From Halomarinibacterium sp034670265 (GTDB taxonomy: Bacteria > Bacteroidota > Bacteroidia > Flavobacteriales > Flavobacteriaceae): a stretch of 19,374 nt of DNA. Location: contig JAXMNU010000009.1 of the NCBI GenBank assembly GCA_034670265.1, forward strand, positions 1-19,374, given 5' to 3'. How positions within the stretch are numbered: the first letter of the stretch is position 1; each line of letters starts with the position of its first letter. The position numbers and the translations under genes are program-made. Under the pieces are notes generated by a model. It saw only the letters and a program-made list of their open reading frames with translations, did not search any database and was not told the origin of the DNA. Of this stretch, positions 1-8,574 are shown in pieces.

Positions 1-1495
1 CTACAGTTCCTACAGTGGATACAACCGCTGGAGAAGGATCCATAGGTCCTGAAGTTCCAGTAGCAGGAATTGGTAGTCCATTAGGACCACACTCCGTTAC
101 ATCTGAAGCATTTGGATCTGCAAATTCGATAGAAGCTATACCACAGTTATCACTTGAACTCGCAAGCGCTTCACCTGGAGTTAAGTTGTAATCGCCATTG
201 GCGTCTAACTCAACCGTAATGTCTTGACAAGCTATTACTGGGTCTTCGTTGTCTTCAATAGTTATATCAAAATCACACGTAGAAGTGTTTCCATCGCTAT
301 CTGTTACAGAAAGTGTTACTGTTGTTGTTCCAACTGGGAAGAAACTTCCACTAGCAGGAGTAGCAACTATATCACCAGAAATGTCTCCATCCTCTGTATC
401 GATTGCAGTTCCTGCAAAATTTACTACAGCGCCACACTGTCCGGCAGCATTAGATGCTGTAATATCGGCTGGACACGTAATTACTGGTGGATCACCTATT
501 ACTAGGATAGGATCGAAATTAATACAATAACTAATTAAGTTACCAATATCTCCTCCAGTATCATCATTTATGTTTAATGTCCAGTTTCCGTTAAGAGGTG
601 CTCCAGCAAAAAATGGATTCATAGGTCCGCCTTCAGGCTCAAAAGTTCCTGTAAATGGTGGGGAACCAGTAGTAATACTTGGGAAACCATCTGCAAATAC
701 AGTGTTTGTATAATTGTCTCCAGCACCTCCATTGTCACTTGATAAATCTAAAACAAGTCCATTTGGAGATGTTAAGGTAATATCTAAATCTGCGTCAAAA
801 GTATGTGTCAAATTTATCTCTACACTAGCTATAGAATAATTTGTACCTATTGTTCCTGCTGTAGTAACCACTGCAGGAGATGGTGTCATTGGACCACTTG
901 TACCTGCTGTAGGAATACGCAAACCACCTGGTCCACACTCTGTAATAGGTGCTGGGCCTAAAGAATTAAAGGTCAATTCCCAAGCGTTCATATTTCCTCC
1001 ATCACCTGAAAAGTTGTCAAGTACATTTAAAATCCAGTTTCCGTTAACTGTTGCCCCATTAAAAACAGTGGCAAAAATTTGATCGGTAGTACAATTCCCT
1101 TCTGCATTCACTGTTAAACCTCCTTCAGGCTCAAAAGTTCCTGTATAAGGTGGAGAACCAGATTCAATACAAGGATTTGCATTATTATTAAATACAGTAC
1201 CAATGTAGTTATCCCCAGAACCTCCATTACCACCAGAAAGAAGCATAATTTCCCCACTAGGAGCAATTAAAGAAATGTCCAAATCCCCATCAAACGTATG
1301 AGTCATGTTGGTGATAGTTAGATTATCTATTTCATAATCTGTACCTATGGTTCCTGTGAGAGGCACATTCACAGTAAACTGCGTAGTTCCAACAGAAGCT
1401 ACTGGCCCTGTGGTGCCGGCATAGGTTTGGGCATCTACCTGCCACGCAAAGGTGGTCGCGATGAATGCCATAAGAATTAGTGTAATTTTTTTCAT
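1..1495 (-). CDS. Secreted P-domain/HYR-domain repeat protein, 3' end outside window
   Basis: A continuous reading frame runs from ATG at 1495 to the window edge, giving 498 residues without a stop. It opens with a signal peptide (MKKITLILMAFIATTFA, then cleavage near VDAQ). Residues about 25-175 and 180-330 are two proprotein-convertase P-domain-like modules (HTFDGDLDISLIAPSG, GDNYIGTVF, TGTFEPEGG, NGNWILNV). Residues about 336-417 form an HYR domain (PVITCPADITA ... SVTDSDGNTSTC). After a linker starting PVIACQDITVELDANG, a third P-domain repeat begins at about residue 461 (TECGPNGLPIPATGTSGP), closely matching the start of the second (TECGPGGLRIPTAGTSGP). Inference: an exported, calcium-stabilised surface or secreted adhesin-like protein, probably T9SS cargo with its sorting domain in the missing C-terminus. 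No protease catalytic domain is visible in this part. The gene is divergent from the VCBS lipoprotein pair. Domain assignment is from recognised family motifs; the function is unknown. Confidence 0.85.
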   Translation of the reverse strand, partial: MKKITLILMAFIATTFAWQVDAQTYAGTTGPVASVGTTQFTVNVPLTGTIGTDYEIDNLTITNMTHTFDGDLDISLIAPSGEIMLLSGGNGGSGDNYIGTVFNNNANPCIESGSPPYTGTFEPEGGLTVNAEGNCTTDQIFATVFNGATVNGNWILNVLDNFSGDGGNMNAWELTFNSLGPAPITECGPGGLRIPTAGTSGPMTPSPAVVTTAGTIGTNYSIASVEINLTHTFDADLDITLTSPNGLVLDLSSDNGGAGDNYTNTVFADGFPSITTGSPPFTGTFEPEGGPMNPFFAGAPLNGNWTLNINDDTGGDIGNLISYCINFDPILVIGDPPVITCPADITASNAAGQCGAVVNFAGTAIDTEDGDISGDIVATPASGSFFPVGTTTVTLSVTDSDGNTSTCDFDITIEDNEDPVIACQDITVELDANGDYNLTPGEALASSSDNCGIASIEFADPNASDVTECGPNGLPIPATGTSGPMDPSPAVVSTVGTV

Positions 1496-1528
1496 AAATG
1501 TAATTTTGATTAATCAGTTATTGTTAAC

Positions 1529-1560
1529 AGGGTGTTAAAGTACAAAAAATTTATCACCCT
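1529..1560. repeat. Imperfect inverted repeat in divergent intergenic region
   Basis: Arms of 11 bases at 1529-1539 (AGGGTGTTAAA) and 1550-1560 (TTTATCACCCT) match at 10 of 11 positions around a 10-base spacer. The repeat lies 34 bases upstream of the minus-strand start at 1495. It could be an operator or a 5'-leader hairpin of that gene; the sequence alone does not decide. Confidence 0.5.
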
Positions 1561-1570
1561 GAAAAAAAAA

Positions 1571-1586
1571 TGTTAGCATTCTAACA
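1571..1586 (-). repeat. Short hairpin followed by T-tract on minus strand
   Basis: TGTTAG and CTAACA form a perfect 6-base inverted repeat with a 4-base loop. Read on the minus strand it is followed at once by nine T residues. It resembles a weak intrinsic terminator that would block minus-strand transcription entering from the VCBS gene, or an operator. The stem is AT-rich, so confidence is low. Confidence 0.35.
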
Positions 1587-1646
1587 AAATTGAAAAGAGG
1601 TATTAAAACCTAAGCATTTCATACTAATAACAATAGCAAAGTTTTA

Positions 1647-1654
1647 TATATTTG
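1647..1654 (+). promoter_or_regulatory. Putative Bacteroidetes -7 box for VCBS lipoprotein 1
   Basis: TATATTTG matches the Bacteroidetes -7 consensus TAnnTTTG in full and lies 22 bases before the ATG at 1677, which would give a leader of about 16 bases. I see no clear TTG-type -33 element at the expected 19-20 base spacing. Confidence 0.45.
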
Positions 1655-1676
1655 TTTTATACAAATCAAATTAAAA

Positions 1677-4600
1677 ATGAAAACTAATACATTACCAATT
1701 AAACTTATCCTCCTATTGTTTGTTACTTTCATTTCTTGTGATAAGAATACCTCTTCAGAAACTGATAAAAAAGGAGGCTACACAGACGGTGCAACAACCT
1801 TGTTTTCAAAAATTACTTCTGAAACTTCAAAAATCACCTTCAAGAATATGATTCGGGAAGATTTAGAATTTAACTTCTTAAATTATCCTTATTTATATAC
1901 AGGCGCTGGAGTAGCTGTTGGTGATATTGACAAGGATGGTTTACAGGATATTTATTTAACTGCCAATTTTGGCCCTAATAAATTATACAGAAACAAAGGA
2001 AATTTTGAGTTTGAAGATATTACGGTTTCTTCAAAAACTGAAGATTATGAAGGCTTTGCCACTGGGGCTACCATGCTCGATATTAATAACGATGGTTGGC
2101 TTGACATTTATGTGTCCAAAGCTGGCTCTTTGGATAGTGATGAGGGTAGGAGAAATTTACTTTTTGTAAATCAAAAAGATGGCACTTTTAAAGAAGAGGC
2201 CAAAAAATGGGGAATTGACGATCCAGGATATACAACACAAGTATTTCAGATAGATTACGATAAAGATGGTGATTTAGATTTATACGTTTTAAATTATCGA
2301 TACGACTTTAAAAACAACACCAAAATTAGCGGTGATCTGCAAAGTCAAATTGAAGAAACCACAAGTGATCAACTATATAGAAATGATGGTACTATTTTTA
2401 CTAAAGTAACTGGTGAGGCAGGTATTTACAATAAAGCTTGGGGACTATCAGGTGCCATAGGTGATTTTAACAATGATGGCTGGGAAGATATTTATGTGTC
2501 TAATGATTATCTGGAACCAGATATTTTATACATCAACCAGCAAAACGGCACTTTTAAAGATCAAATTAAAGAGCGATTTAATCATATCTCATTTAATAGC
2601 ATGGGAAGTGATTATGCCGATCTAAACAATGACCTTTTACCCGATTTAATTACGGTAGATATGCTTGCTGAAAATTATGCCAGAAGTAAGGAAAATATGG
2701 CGTCGATGAGTACTTCGAACTTTATGAAACTGGTAGAGATTGGATATCATCATGCGTATATGGCAAATATGCTACATTATAATGTAGGAAATGGTAAATT
2801 TCAAGAAACGGCTCAGCTAAGTGGCGTTGTGAAAACGGACTGGAGTTGGGCTCCTTTACTTGCCGATTTTAATAATGATGGTTTAAAAGATATCTTTATT
2901 ACTAATGGCGTATACAAAGATTACAACAACCAAGATTTTAGAACCGAATTACGAGCTCGAAATGCCAGAGGTGAACAAATGACACTTCAACAAGTATTGG
3001 ATTTAATGCCTTCAGAAAAATTAGATAACTACATCTATAAAAACAACGGTGATTTCACATTTACTAAAGTTATTGAAGAATGGGGATTAGTAGATCCAAA
3101 TTTTGCCAATGGAGCGGCGTACGCAGATTTAGATAATGATGGAGATTTGGATTTAATTGTTAATAACACCAATGATGAAATAGGTCTTTATAAAAACAAT
3201 GCCAACAATAATTATTTACAAATTGAACTTAAAGGAAATGCAACCAACACACTAGGTATTGGTGCAGATATCTATGTAAAAACCAAAAAAGAAACTCAGT
3301 TTCAAGAAATGTATATAGCCAGAGGGTTTGAGTCTTCTGTTACGCCAGTATTGAATTTTGGACTTGGAAGCGAATCTGAAATTGAAGAAGTTATTGTTGC
3401 ATGGCCAGACGGAAAAATATCCAAAGTAACGGCTCCTAAAAAGAATCAGGTTTTAAAAATAGATTATACACAAGCTATAAATGATCCTCTAGCATTAACC
3501 CCATATAAATTTAAAAAACAAAGTATAAACCCATTAGATTTAGGCATCGATTACCAACAAAAAGAGAATGATTTTAACGATTTTTCACTTCAGTTATTAA
3601 TCCCTCAAAAGCAATCTACCAAAGGAACTGGAATTGTAAAAGCAGATATAAACAATGATGGTCTCGAAGATTTCTTCGTTGGAAATGCAGCAGGAGCACC
3701 CGCGGCTTCTTATATACAAAGTCACGATGGGAAATTTATGAAAAACAATGTTGCGCTTTGGAATACTGAAGCTAAATACGAAGATGCAAATGCACTCTTT
3801 TTTGATGCGGATGGTGATGGAGACCAAGATCTTTATGTAGTAAGTGCAGGTTATGAGCTTGATGAAGATAGCCCTCTTTTGCAAGACCGTTTGTATACAA
3901 ATGATGGAAAAGGAAACTTCACTAAAAACACCAATGCATTACCAAAAATGCTTAGTTCTGGGAAAGCCATTAGTGCTGCAGATTATGATGGTGATGGCGA
4001 TTTAGATCTATTTGTTGGAGGAAACCTAGTGCCTCGAAAGTACCCTTTGCCTGGTAAATCATTTTTACTACAAAATGATGGCGGTAAATTTACAGATGTA
4101 ACCTCAACTAGTAATTCGCTATCTGAAATAGGGATGGTTTCTGAAGCAATATTCACGGACTATGATAATGATAATGATTTAGACCTTATGGTAGTAGGAG
4201 AATGGATGGCTCCAACCATTTTCAATAATAACAATAATGTCTTTGTTCAAGCTTCAACTATTTCAGGTTTAGAGAAAACTGAAGGATGGTGGTATAGTAT
4301 TACTGCGGCAGATTTTGATGGTGATGGGGATGATGATTATGTGTTAGGAAATATTGGAGATAATAATAAGTTCCATCCTTCAGAAAAGAAACCGCTTTAC
4401 ATTTCAGCAAAAGATTTTGATAATAACGGAACTTTTGATGTGGCTATGAGTAAAATAAGTAATGGAAAGGTTGTACCTGTGAGAGGGAAAGAATGTAGTA
4501 GTGAACAAAACCCATTTTTACTTAATAAAATTAAGACGTATAAGGAGTTTGCTAGTTTAGAGTTTAATGATATTTATGGAGAAGACAAGTTAAAAGATGC

Positions 4601-4985
4601 TTTTAAACTTCAAGTTCATATGTTCGAATCTGCTTATGTAGAAAATTTAGGGGGTGGAAAATTTGAAGTGAAGAAATTTCCAAAAATTGCACAAATGGGA
4701 CCTACCCTTTCAACGCTTTGCATAGACGTAAATAATGATGGAAATTTAGATATCATTGGAGTTGGTAATATTTACGATGCCGAAGTGGAAACTATTAGAT
4801 ACGATAGTAACTACGGTTATGTACTTTTAGGAAACGGAAAAGGTAATTTTGAATATAGTAAGGAACTTGACCCTTTTGTTGATAAAGACGCTAAGGATAT
4901 AACAGATATTACTATTAATGGTAAATCGTATTTTATGGTTGTTAGCAATAATGCACCCTTAGAAATATTTACTTTCAATCCTTAA
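1677..4985 (+). CDS. VCBS/FG-GAP repeat lipoprotein with ASPIC/UnbV domain (copy 1)
   Basis: Protein of 1102 residues. The N-terminal lipoprotein signal ends in the lipobox TFISC with Cys21 as the predicted lipidation site, so it should be anchored in an outer-membrane leaflet. About fourteen calcium-binding-type DxDxDG loops recur along its length, for example GDIDKDGLQDIY near residue 83, DYDKDGDLDLYV, DFNNDGWEDIYV, DADGDGDQDLYV and DFDGDGDDDYVL. They are typical of FG-GAP/VCBS beta-propeller blades. An ASPIC/UnbV domain sits at about residues 508-597 (YLQIELKG, IARGFESSVTPVLNFG, VVAWPDGK-like). The C-terminal third holds a conserved block with RGKECSSEQNPFL and KTYKEFASLEFNDIYG. Family knowledge: such proteins are common in Bacteroidetes, often near SusC/SusD-type loci, and are largely uncharacterised. 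No SusC or SusD gene is in this window. A close paralogue follows 91 bases downstream. The function is unknown; a surface binding or nutrient-acquisition role is inference. Confidence 0.9.
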   Translation: MKTNTLPIKLILLLFVTFISCDKNTSSETDKKGGYTDGATTLFSKITSETSKITFKNMIREDLEFNFLNYPYLYTGAGVAVGDIDKDGLQDIYLTANFGPNKLYRNKGNFEFEDITVSSKTEDYEGFATGATMLDINNDGWLDIYVSKAGSLDSDEGRRNLLFVNQKDGTFKEEAKKWGIDDPGYTTQVFQIDYDKDGDLDLYVLNYRYDFKNNTKISGDLQSQIEETTSDQLYRNDGTIFTKVTGEAGIYNKAWGLSGAIGDFNNDGWEDIYVSNDYLEPDILYINQQNGTFKDQIKERFNHISFNSMGSDYADLNNDLLPDLITVDMLAENYARSKENMASMSTSNFMKLVEIGYHHAYMANMLHYNVGNGKFQETAQLSGVVKTDWSWAPLLADFNNDGLKDIFITNGVYKDYNNQDFRTELRARNARGEQMTLQQVLDLMPSEKLDNYIYKNNGDFTFTKVIEEWGLVDPNFANGAAYADLDNDGDLDLIVNNTNDEIGLYKNNANNNYLQIELKGNATNTLGIGADIYVKTKKETQFQEMYIARGFESSVTPVLNFGLGSESEIEEVIVAWPDGKISKVTAPKKNQVLKIDYTQAINDPLALTPYKFKKQSINPLDLGIDYQQKENDFNDFSLQLLIPQKQSTKGTGIVKADINNDGLEDFFVGNAAGAPAASYIQSHDGKFMKNNVALWNTEAKYEDANALFFDADGDGDQDLYVVSAGYELDEDSPLLQDRLYTNDGKGNFTKNTNALPKMLSSGKAISAADYDGDGDLDLFVGGNLVPRKYPLPGKSFLLQNDGGKFTDVTSTSNSLSEIGMVSEAIFTDYDNDNDLDLMVVGEWMAPTIFNNNNNVFVQASTISGLEKTEGWWYSITAADFDGDGDDDYVLGNIGDNNKFHPSEKKPLYISAKDFDNNGTFDVAMSKISNGKVVPVRGKECSSEQNPFLLNKIKTYKEFASLEFNDIYGEDKLKDAFKLQVHMFESAYVENLGGGKFEVKKFPKIAQMGPTLSTLCIDVNNDGNLDIIGVGNIYDAEVETIRYDSNYGYVLLGNGKGNFEYSKELDPFVDKDAKDITDITINGKSYFMVVSNNAPLEIFTFNP

Positions 4986-5076
4986 AAGATTACTTATTTA
5001 GTACTTAAAGTTGAGTGTTTTATCGATAAATTATTTTAAATCTTATTTATTAAAATTTCATTAATACTCTTTTTAA

Positions 5077-8000
5077 ATGAAGCCTTTTATACTATTTTTT
5101 GGGTGTTTGTTCATCCTTATTTCTTGTAATAATCCAGACACTAAAACCTCAAGTGCTATTAATGAGGACATTTCACTATTTCAAAAATTAACAAGTGATA
5201 AGTCAGGAGTTACCTTCAGTAATTCTATGATTCAAAATGCAGATTTCAATTTCATGAATTATATGTATATCTACACGGGTGCTGGAGTTGCTGCGGGAGA
5301 TATTGATAACGATGGACTTATTGACCTTTATTTTGTATCCAATTCAGGTCCTAACAAATTATATAAAAATCAAGGCGATCTACAATTTGAAGATATAACG
5401 ACATCTTCAAAAACTGAAGATTACACAGGTTTCTCAACAGGCGTTAGCATGTGGGATGTAAATAGCGACGGATGGTTGGATATTTATGTTTGTAAAGCGG
5501 GTTCGTTAGGAAATGACGATGGAAGAAGAAACCTACTATTTATCAATAATAAAAATGGCACTTTTACAGAGTCTGCAAAAATCTTTGGTCTCGATAGCCC
5601 AGGGTATTCCACACAAGCATACCCTATAGATTATGACCGAGATGGAGATCTGGACGTTTATGTTGTAAATCACAGATACGACTTTCAAAACAATGGACGT
5701 ATAAATGCTAAAATTCAGGCACAAGTTGAAGATAATACGAGTGATCAATTATTCCGAAACGATGGAGATTCCTTTACAAATGTGACCCAAGAAGCGGGTT
5801 TGGCAAACAAAGCTTGGGGATTAAGTGGGGTGATTTCAGATTTTAATAATGATGGCTGGGAAGATATTTATGTAGCAAATGATTTTATGGAACCCGATTT
5901 CCTTTATATCAATCAGAAAAATGGAACCTTCAAAAATGAGATAAATTCTAGAATGAAGCATATCTCAAATTTCTCCATGGGGTCAGACTTTGCAGACCTT
6001 AATAACGATTTACACAACGATCTTGTTACCTTGGATATGGTTTCCGAAAGTCATGTAAAAAGTAAAGAAAATATGGCATCCATGAGTACGCCCAATTTTC
6101 TAAAAATGGTAGAAATTGGATATCACCATCAATATATGACCAACACCCTACAATGGGGTGATGATAAAGGAAATTTTAGAGAATCTGCACTCATGAGCGG
6201 TGTTGCAAAAACAGATTGGAGTTGGGCACCTCTTTTAGCAGATTTTGACAATGATGGCTTTAAAGATATATTCGTAGCAAATGGTGTAGATAGAGATTAC
6301 ACAAACCAAGATGTACGAAACAAGTTAAAAGGGGTTATGGAGCGAGGAGAATCTATGACTTTAGATTCTATCTTAAATTCATTTCCATCGGCACCTGTTG
6401 AGAATTATATTTTTAAAAATAACGGTGACCTTTCTTTTACAAAAAAATCTGATGAGTGGGGTCTAGAAACACCCACCTATTCTTACGGTGCTTCGTATGC
6501 AGATTTGGACAATGATGGAGACTTAGATTTAATAGTGAACAATCTAAATTCAGAATGTGGTATTTATGAAAATAAAAGCCAGAAAAATTACCTTCAAATT
6601 AAGCTAAAAGGAGCAGATAAAAACTTGTTCGCCATTGGTGCCAAAGTATTTATTGAAACCGAAAAAGGATTTCAAAAACAAGAACTTTATCTTAATAGAG
6701 GATACGAATCTTCAGTAACGCCAGTATTAAACTTTGGTATTGGAGATGTAAAAGAAGTAAACCGAATTTCTGTTGTTTGGCCCGATGGTAAAATTTCAGA
6801 AATAGGAAAAACAGCAATCAATCAAACAATAAATATTAATTATTCCGAAGCAAAAACAGGCACGGTAAGCCTTACGTTTCCAGAGTCAAAAAAACAAACC
6901 GTAAATGCTTCACAATTAGGCATTACGTATGAACACATCGAAAACACCTTCGACGATTACGCCTTGCAATTACTCATTCCACAGAAGCAATCTTCTAAAG
7001 GAACTAAAATGGCTGTAGGCGACGTTAACGGTGATGGATTAGACGACTTTTTTGTGGGTAATGCTGGTGGAAGTGCCTCAGCCCTATACCTACAACAAGG
7101 AGACGGGAAATTTGTTTCCTCCAATAACGCACTTTGGCAAACCGAAAAACAATACGAAGACGCCAATGCCCTATTTTTTGATGCCGATAACGACGGAGAT
7201 TTAGATTTATATGTCGTAAGTGCGGGTTATGAATTAAAAGAAAATAGCCCCCTGCTTCAAGACAGACTTTATATTAATGACGGAAAAGGAAACTTCAAAA
7301 AAGACAATGCAGCATTACCTAAAATGTTAGTTTCTGGAAAAGCGATTGCTGTTTCAGATATTGACGGAGACAACGATTTAGACATTTTTGTGGGTGGCAA
7401 TGTAGTCCCAGGAAAATATCCGTTAACACCAAAGTCCTTTCTTCTAAAAAATGAAGGCGGAAAGTTTGTCGATATAACTTCAGATAACCAAGAACTTTCA
7501 ACTGTTGGTATGGTTTCCGAAGTACTTTTTACAGATTATGATGGTGATAATGATAAAGATTTGCTACTGGTGGGAGAATGGATGGCTCCAATATTTTTTA
7601 AAAACAATGGAGGTGTTTTTTCAAAAGACACCGCGCTAACTGGATTAGAAAACCTTGAAGGTTGGTGGTTTAGTGCTGCCGAGGCAGATCTTGACGGGGA
7701 TGGCGATGTAGATTACATTCTAGGAAATTTAGGCGCTAATAATAAGTTTCATCCTTCAAAAAAGAAACCTCTATATATTTCGGCAAAAGATTTTGATAAT
7801 AACGGCACTTTTGATGTGGCGATGAGCAAAATAAGCAATGGAAAAGTAGTGCCTGTGAGAGGGAAAGAATGTAGCTCGCAACAAAATCCTTTTTTACTTG
7901 AAAAAATTAAAACCTATAAAGAATTTGCACATCTTGAATTTAAAGATATTTATGGCGAAGACCAGCTAAAAGACGCTTTTAAGCTACAAGCCCACGAGTT

Positions 8001-8361
8001 TGAAAGTATGCTAATCCTTAATGAAGGTAACGGTAAATTTAAAGCAGTGCACCTTCCTAATGAAGCGCAGATGGGCCCAACGATGGCAACTATTGTAAAA
8101 GATGTCAATGGAGATGGTAACTTAGATATTTTGGGCGTGGGCGGCTTATACGATGCCGAAGTGGAAACCGTACGTTACGATGCAAATTTTGGTTACGTTT
8201 TACTGGGAGATGGTAAAGGAAACTTTGTTGTTGAGAAAAAATACGAACCGTATATTCCAACCGATGCTAAAGATGTTAAACAACTAGTTATTGCTGGCGT
8301 TACCCATTACGTTGTAGTAAGTAATAATGCTCCTTTGGAAATGTTTACTTACAAACCCTAG
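5077..8361 (+). CDS. VCBS/FG-GAP repeat lipoprotein with ASPIC/UnbV domain (copy 2)
   Basis: Protein of 1094 residues, colinear with the preceding gene from start to end and clearly its tandem paralogue. The signal peptide ends in FILISC, with Cys17 as the lipidation site. The repeats include GDIDNDGLIDLYF, DVNSDGWLDIYV, DYDRDGDLDVYV, DFNNDGWEDIYV, DLDNDGDLDLIV, DVNGDGLDDFFV, DADNDGDLDLYV and DLDGDGDVDYIL. The ASPIC/UnbV domain is at about residues 500-587 (YLQIKLKG, LNRGYESSVTPVLNFG). The two copies differ most in the signal peptide and linkers. They agree best in the C-terminal third, where about 39 residues from residue 896 are identical. The 91-base gap between the copies has no clear terminator or promoter apart from a 12-base palindrome (TTTATCGATAAA, 5019-5030), so co-transcription is possible. 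Function unknown; likely surface-exposed like copy 1. Confidence 0.9.
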   Translation: MKPFILFFGCLFILISCNNPDTKTSSAINEDISLFQKLTSDKSGVTFSNSMIQNADFNFMNYMYIYTGAGVAAGDIDNDGLIDLYFVSNSGPNKLYKNQGDLQFEDITTSSKTEDYTGFSTGVSMWDVNSDGWLDIYVCKAGSLGNDDGRRNLLFINNKNGTFTESAKIFGLDSPGYSTQAYPIDYDRDGDLDVYVVNHRYDFQNNGRINAKIQAQVEDNTSDQLFRNDGDSFTNVTQEAGLANKAWGLSGVISDFNNDGWEDIYVANDFMEPDFLYINQKNGTFKNEINSRMKHISNFSMGSDFADLNNDLHNDLVTLDMVSESHVKSKENMASMSTPNFLKMVEIGYHHQYMTNTLQWGDDKGNFRESALMSGVAKTDWSWAPLLADFDNDGFKDIFVANGVDRDYTNQDVRNKLKGVMERGESMTLDSILNSFPSAPVENYIFKNNGDLSFTKKSDEWGLETPTYSYGASYADLDNDGDLDLIVNNLNSECGIYENKSQKNYLQIKLKGADKNLFAIGAKVFIETEKGFQKQELYLNRGYESSVTPVLNFGIGDVKEVNRISVVWPDGKISEIGKTAINQTININYSEAKTGTVSLTFPESKKQTVNASQLGITYEHIENTFDDYALQLLIPQKQSSKGTKMAVGDVNGDGLDDFFVGNAGGSASALYLQQGDGKFVSSNNALWQTEKQYEDANALFFDADNDGDLDLYVVSAGYELKENSPLLQDRLYINDGKGNFKKDNAALPKMLVSGKAIAVSDIDGDNDLDIFVGGNVVPGKYPLTPKSFLLKNEGGKFVDITSDNQELSTVGMVSEVLFTDYDGDNDKDLLLVGEWMAPIFFKNNGGVFSKDTALTGLENLEGWWFSAAEADLDGDGDVDYILGNLGANNKFHPSKKKPLYISAKDFDNNGTFDVAMSKISNGKVVPVRGKECSSQQNPFLLEKIKTYKEFAHLEFKDIYGEDQLKDAFKLQAHEFESMLILNEGNGKFKAVHLPNEAQMGPTMATIVKDVNGDGNLDILGVGGLYDAEVETVRYDANFGYVLLGDGKGNFVVEKKYEPYIPTDAKDVKQLVIAGVTHYVVVSNNAPLEMFTYKP

Positions 8362-8383
8362 CAACTTTAACAACCCTTTATAC

Positions 8384-8414
8384 TTGCCTTAGCGGTTTTT
8401 AACACTTCTATTTG
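8384..8414 (+). promoter_or_regulatory. Possible promoter for 42-residue ORF
   Basis: TTG at 8384-8386 and TCTATTTG at 8407-8414 are 20 bases apart. This resembles the Bacteroidetes -33/-7 arrangement (TTG, about 19 bases, TAnnTTTG) with one mismatch in the -7 box. It would place the RNA start about 25 bases before the ATG at 8446. In AT-rich DNA this may be chance. Confidence 0.3.
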
Positions 8415-8445
8415 TTATATTAAAGTGAATTAAAAAAATAACAAA

Positions 8446-8574
8446 ATGGATAGAAAATTTGAAAGAACCGTAGAACAGAAAAACCCGACAAATACTACGG
8501 GTAATATAAATCAAAAGCCGAATGATTTCGACATTGATGCTGATACCATTCGTGAAAAGCGTAATAAAAAATAA
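8446..8574 (+). CDS. Hypothetical 42-residue hydrophilic protein
   Basis: ATG at 8446 opens a 42-codon frame (MDRKFERTVEQKNPTNTTGN ... DFDIDADTIREKRNKK) ending in TAA at 8572-8574. I do not recognise a family. The product is strongly charged, with no hydrophobic segment, no Cys, and a basic C-terminus. Support for a real gene: it fills most of the gap after the second VCBS gene, a weak promoter-like pair lies just upstream, and an 11-base-stem terminator for this strand lies 25 bases past its stop. Its stop codon directly abuts the stop of the opposite glycosylase gene, with no base between them. It may instead be an untranslated tail of the VCBS transcript. Confidence 0.5.
   Translation: MDRKFERTVEQKNPTNTTGNINQKPNDFDIDADTIREKRNKK

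Noticed and set aside
224..530. Two plus-strand frames of 93 residues
   Set aside because: They are shadows of the minus-strand P-domain/HYR gene, whose translation shows clear domain motifs throughout.
5019..5030. 12-base palindrome TTTATCGATAAA between the two VCBS genes
   Set aside because: AT-rich, with no loop for a terminator and no paired site, so there is no ground to call it an operator beyond its symmetry.
1677..8361. Possible SusC/SusD polysaccharide-utilisation locus
   Set aside because: No TonB-dependent receptor, SusD lipoprotein, glycoside hydrolase or sensor gene is in the window; only the VCBS/ASPIC proteins are present.
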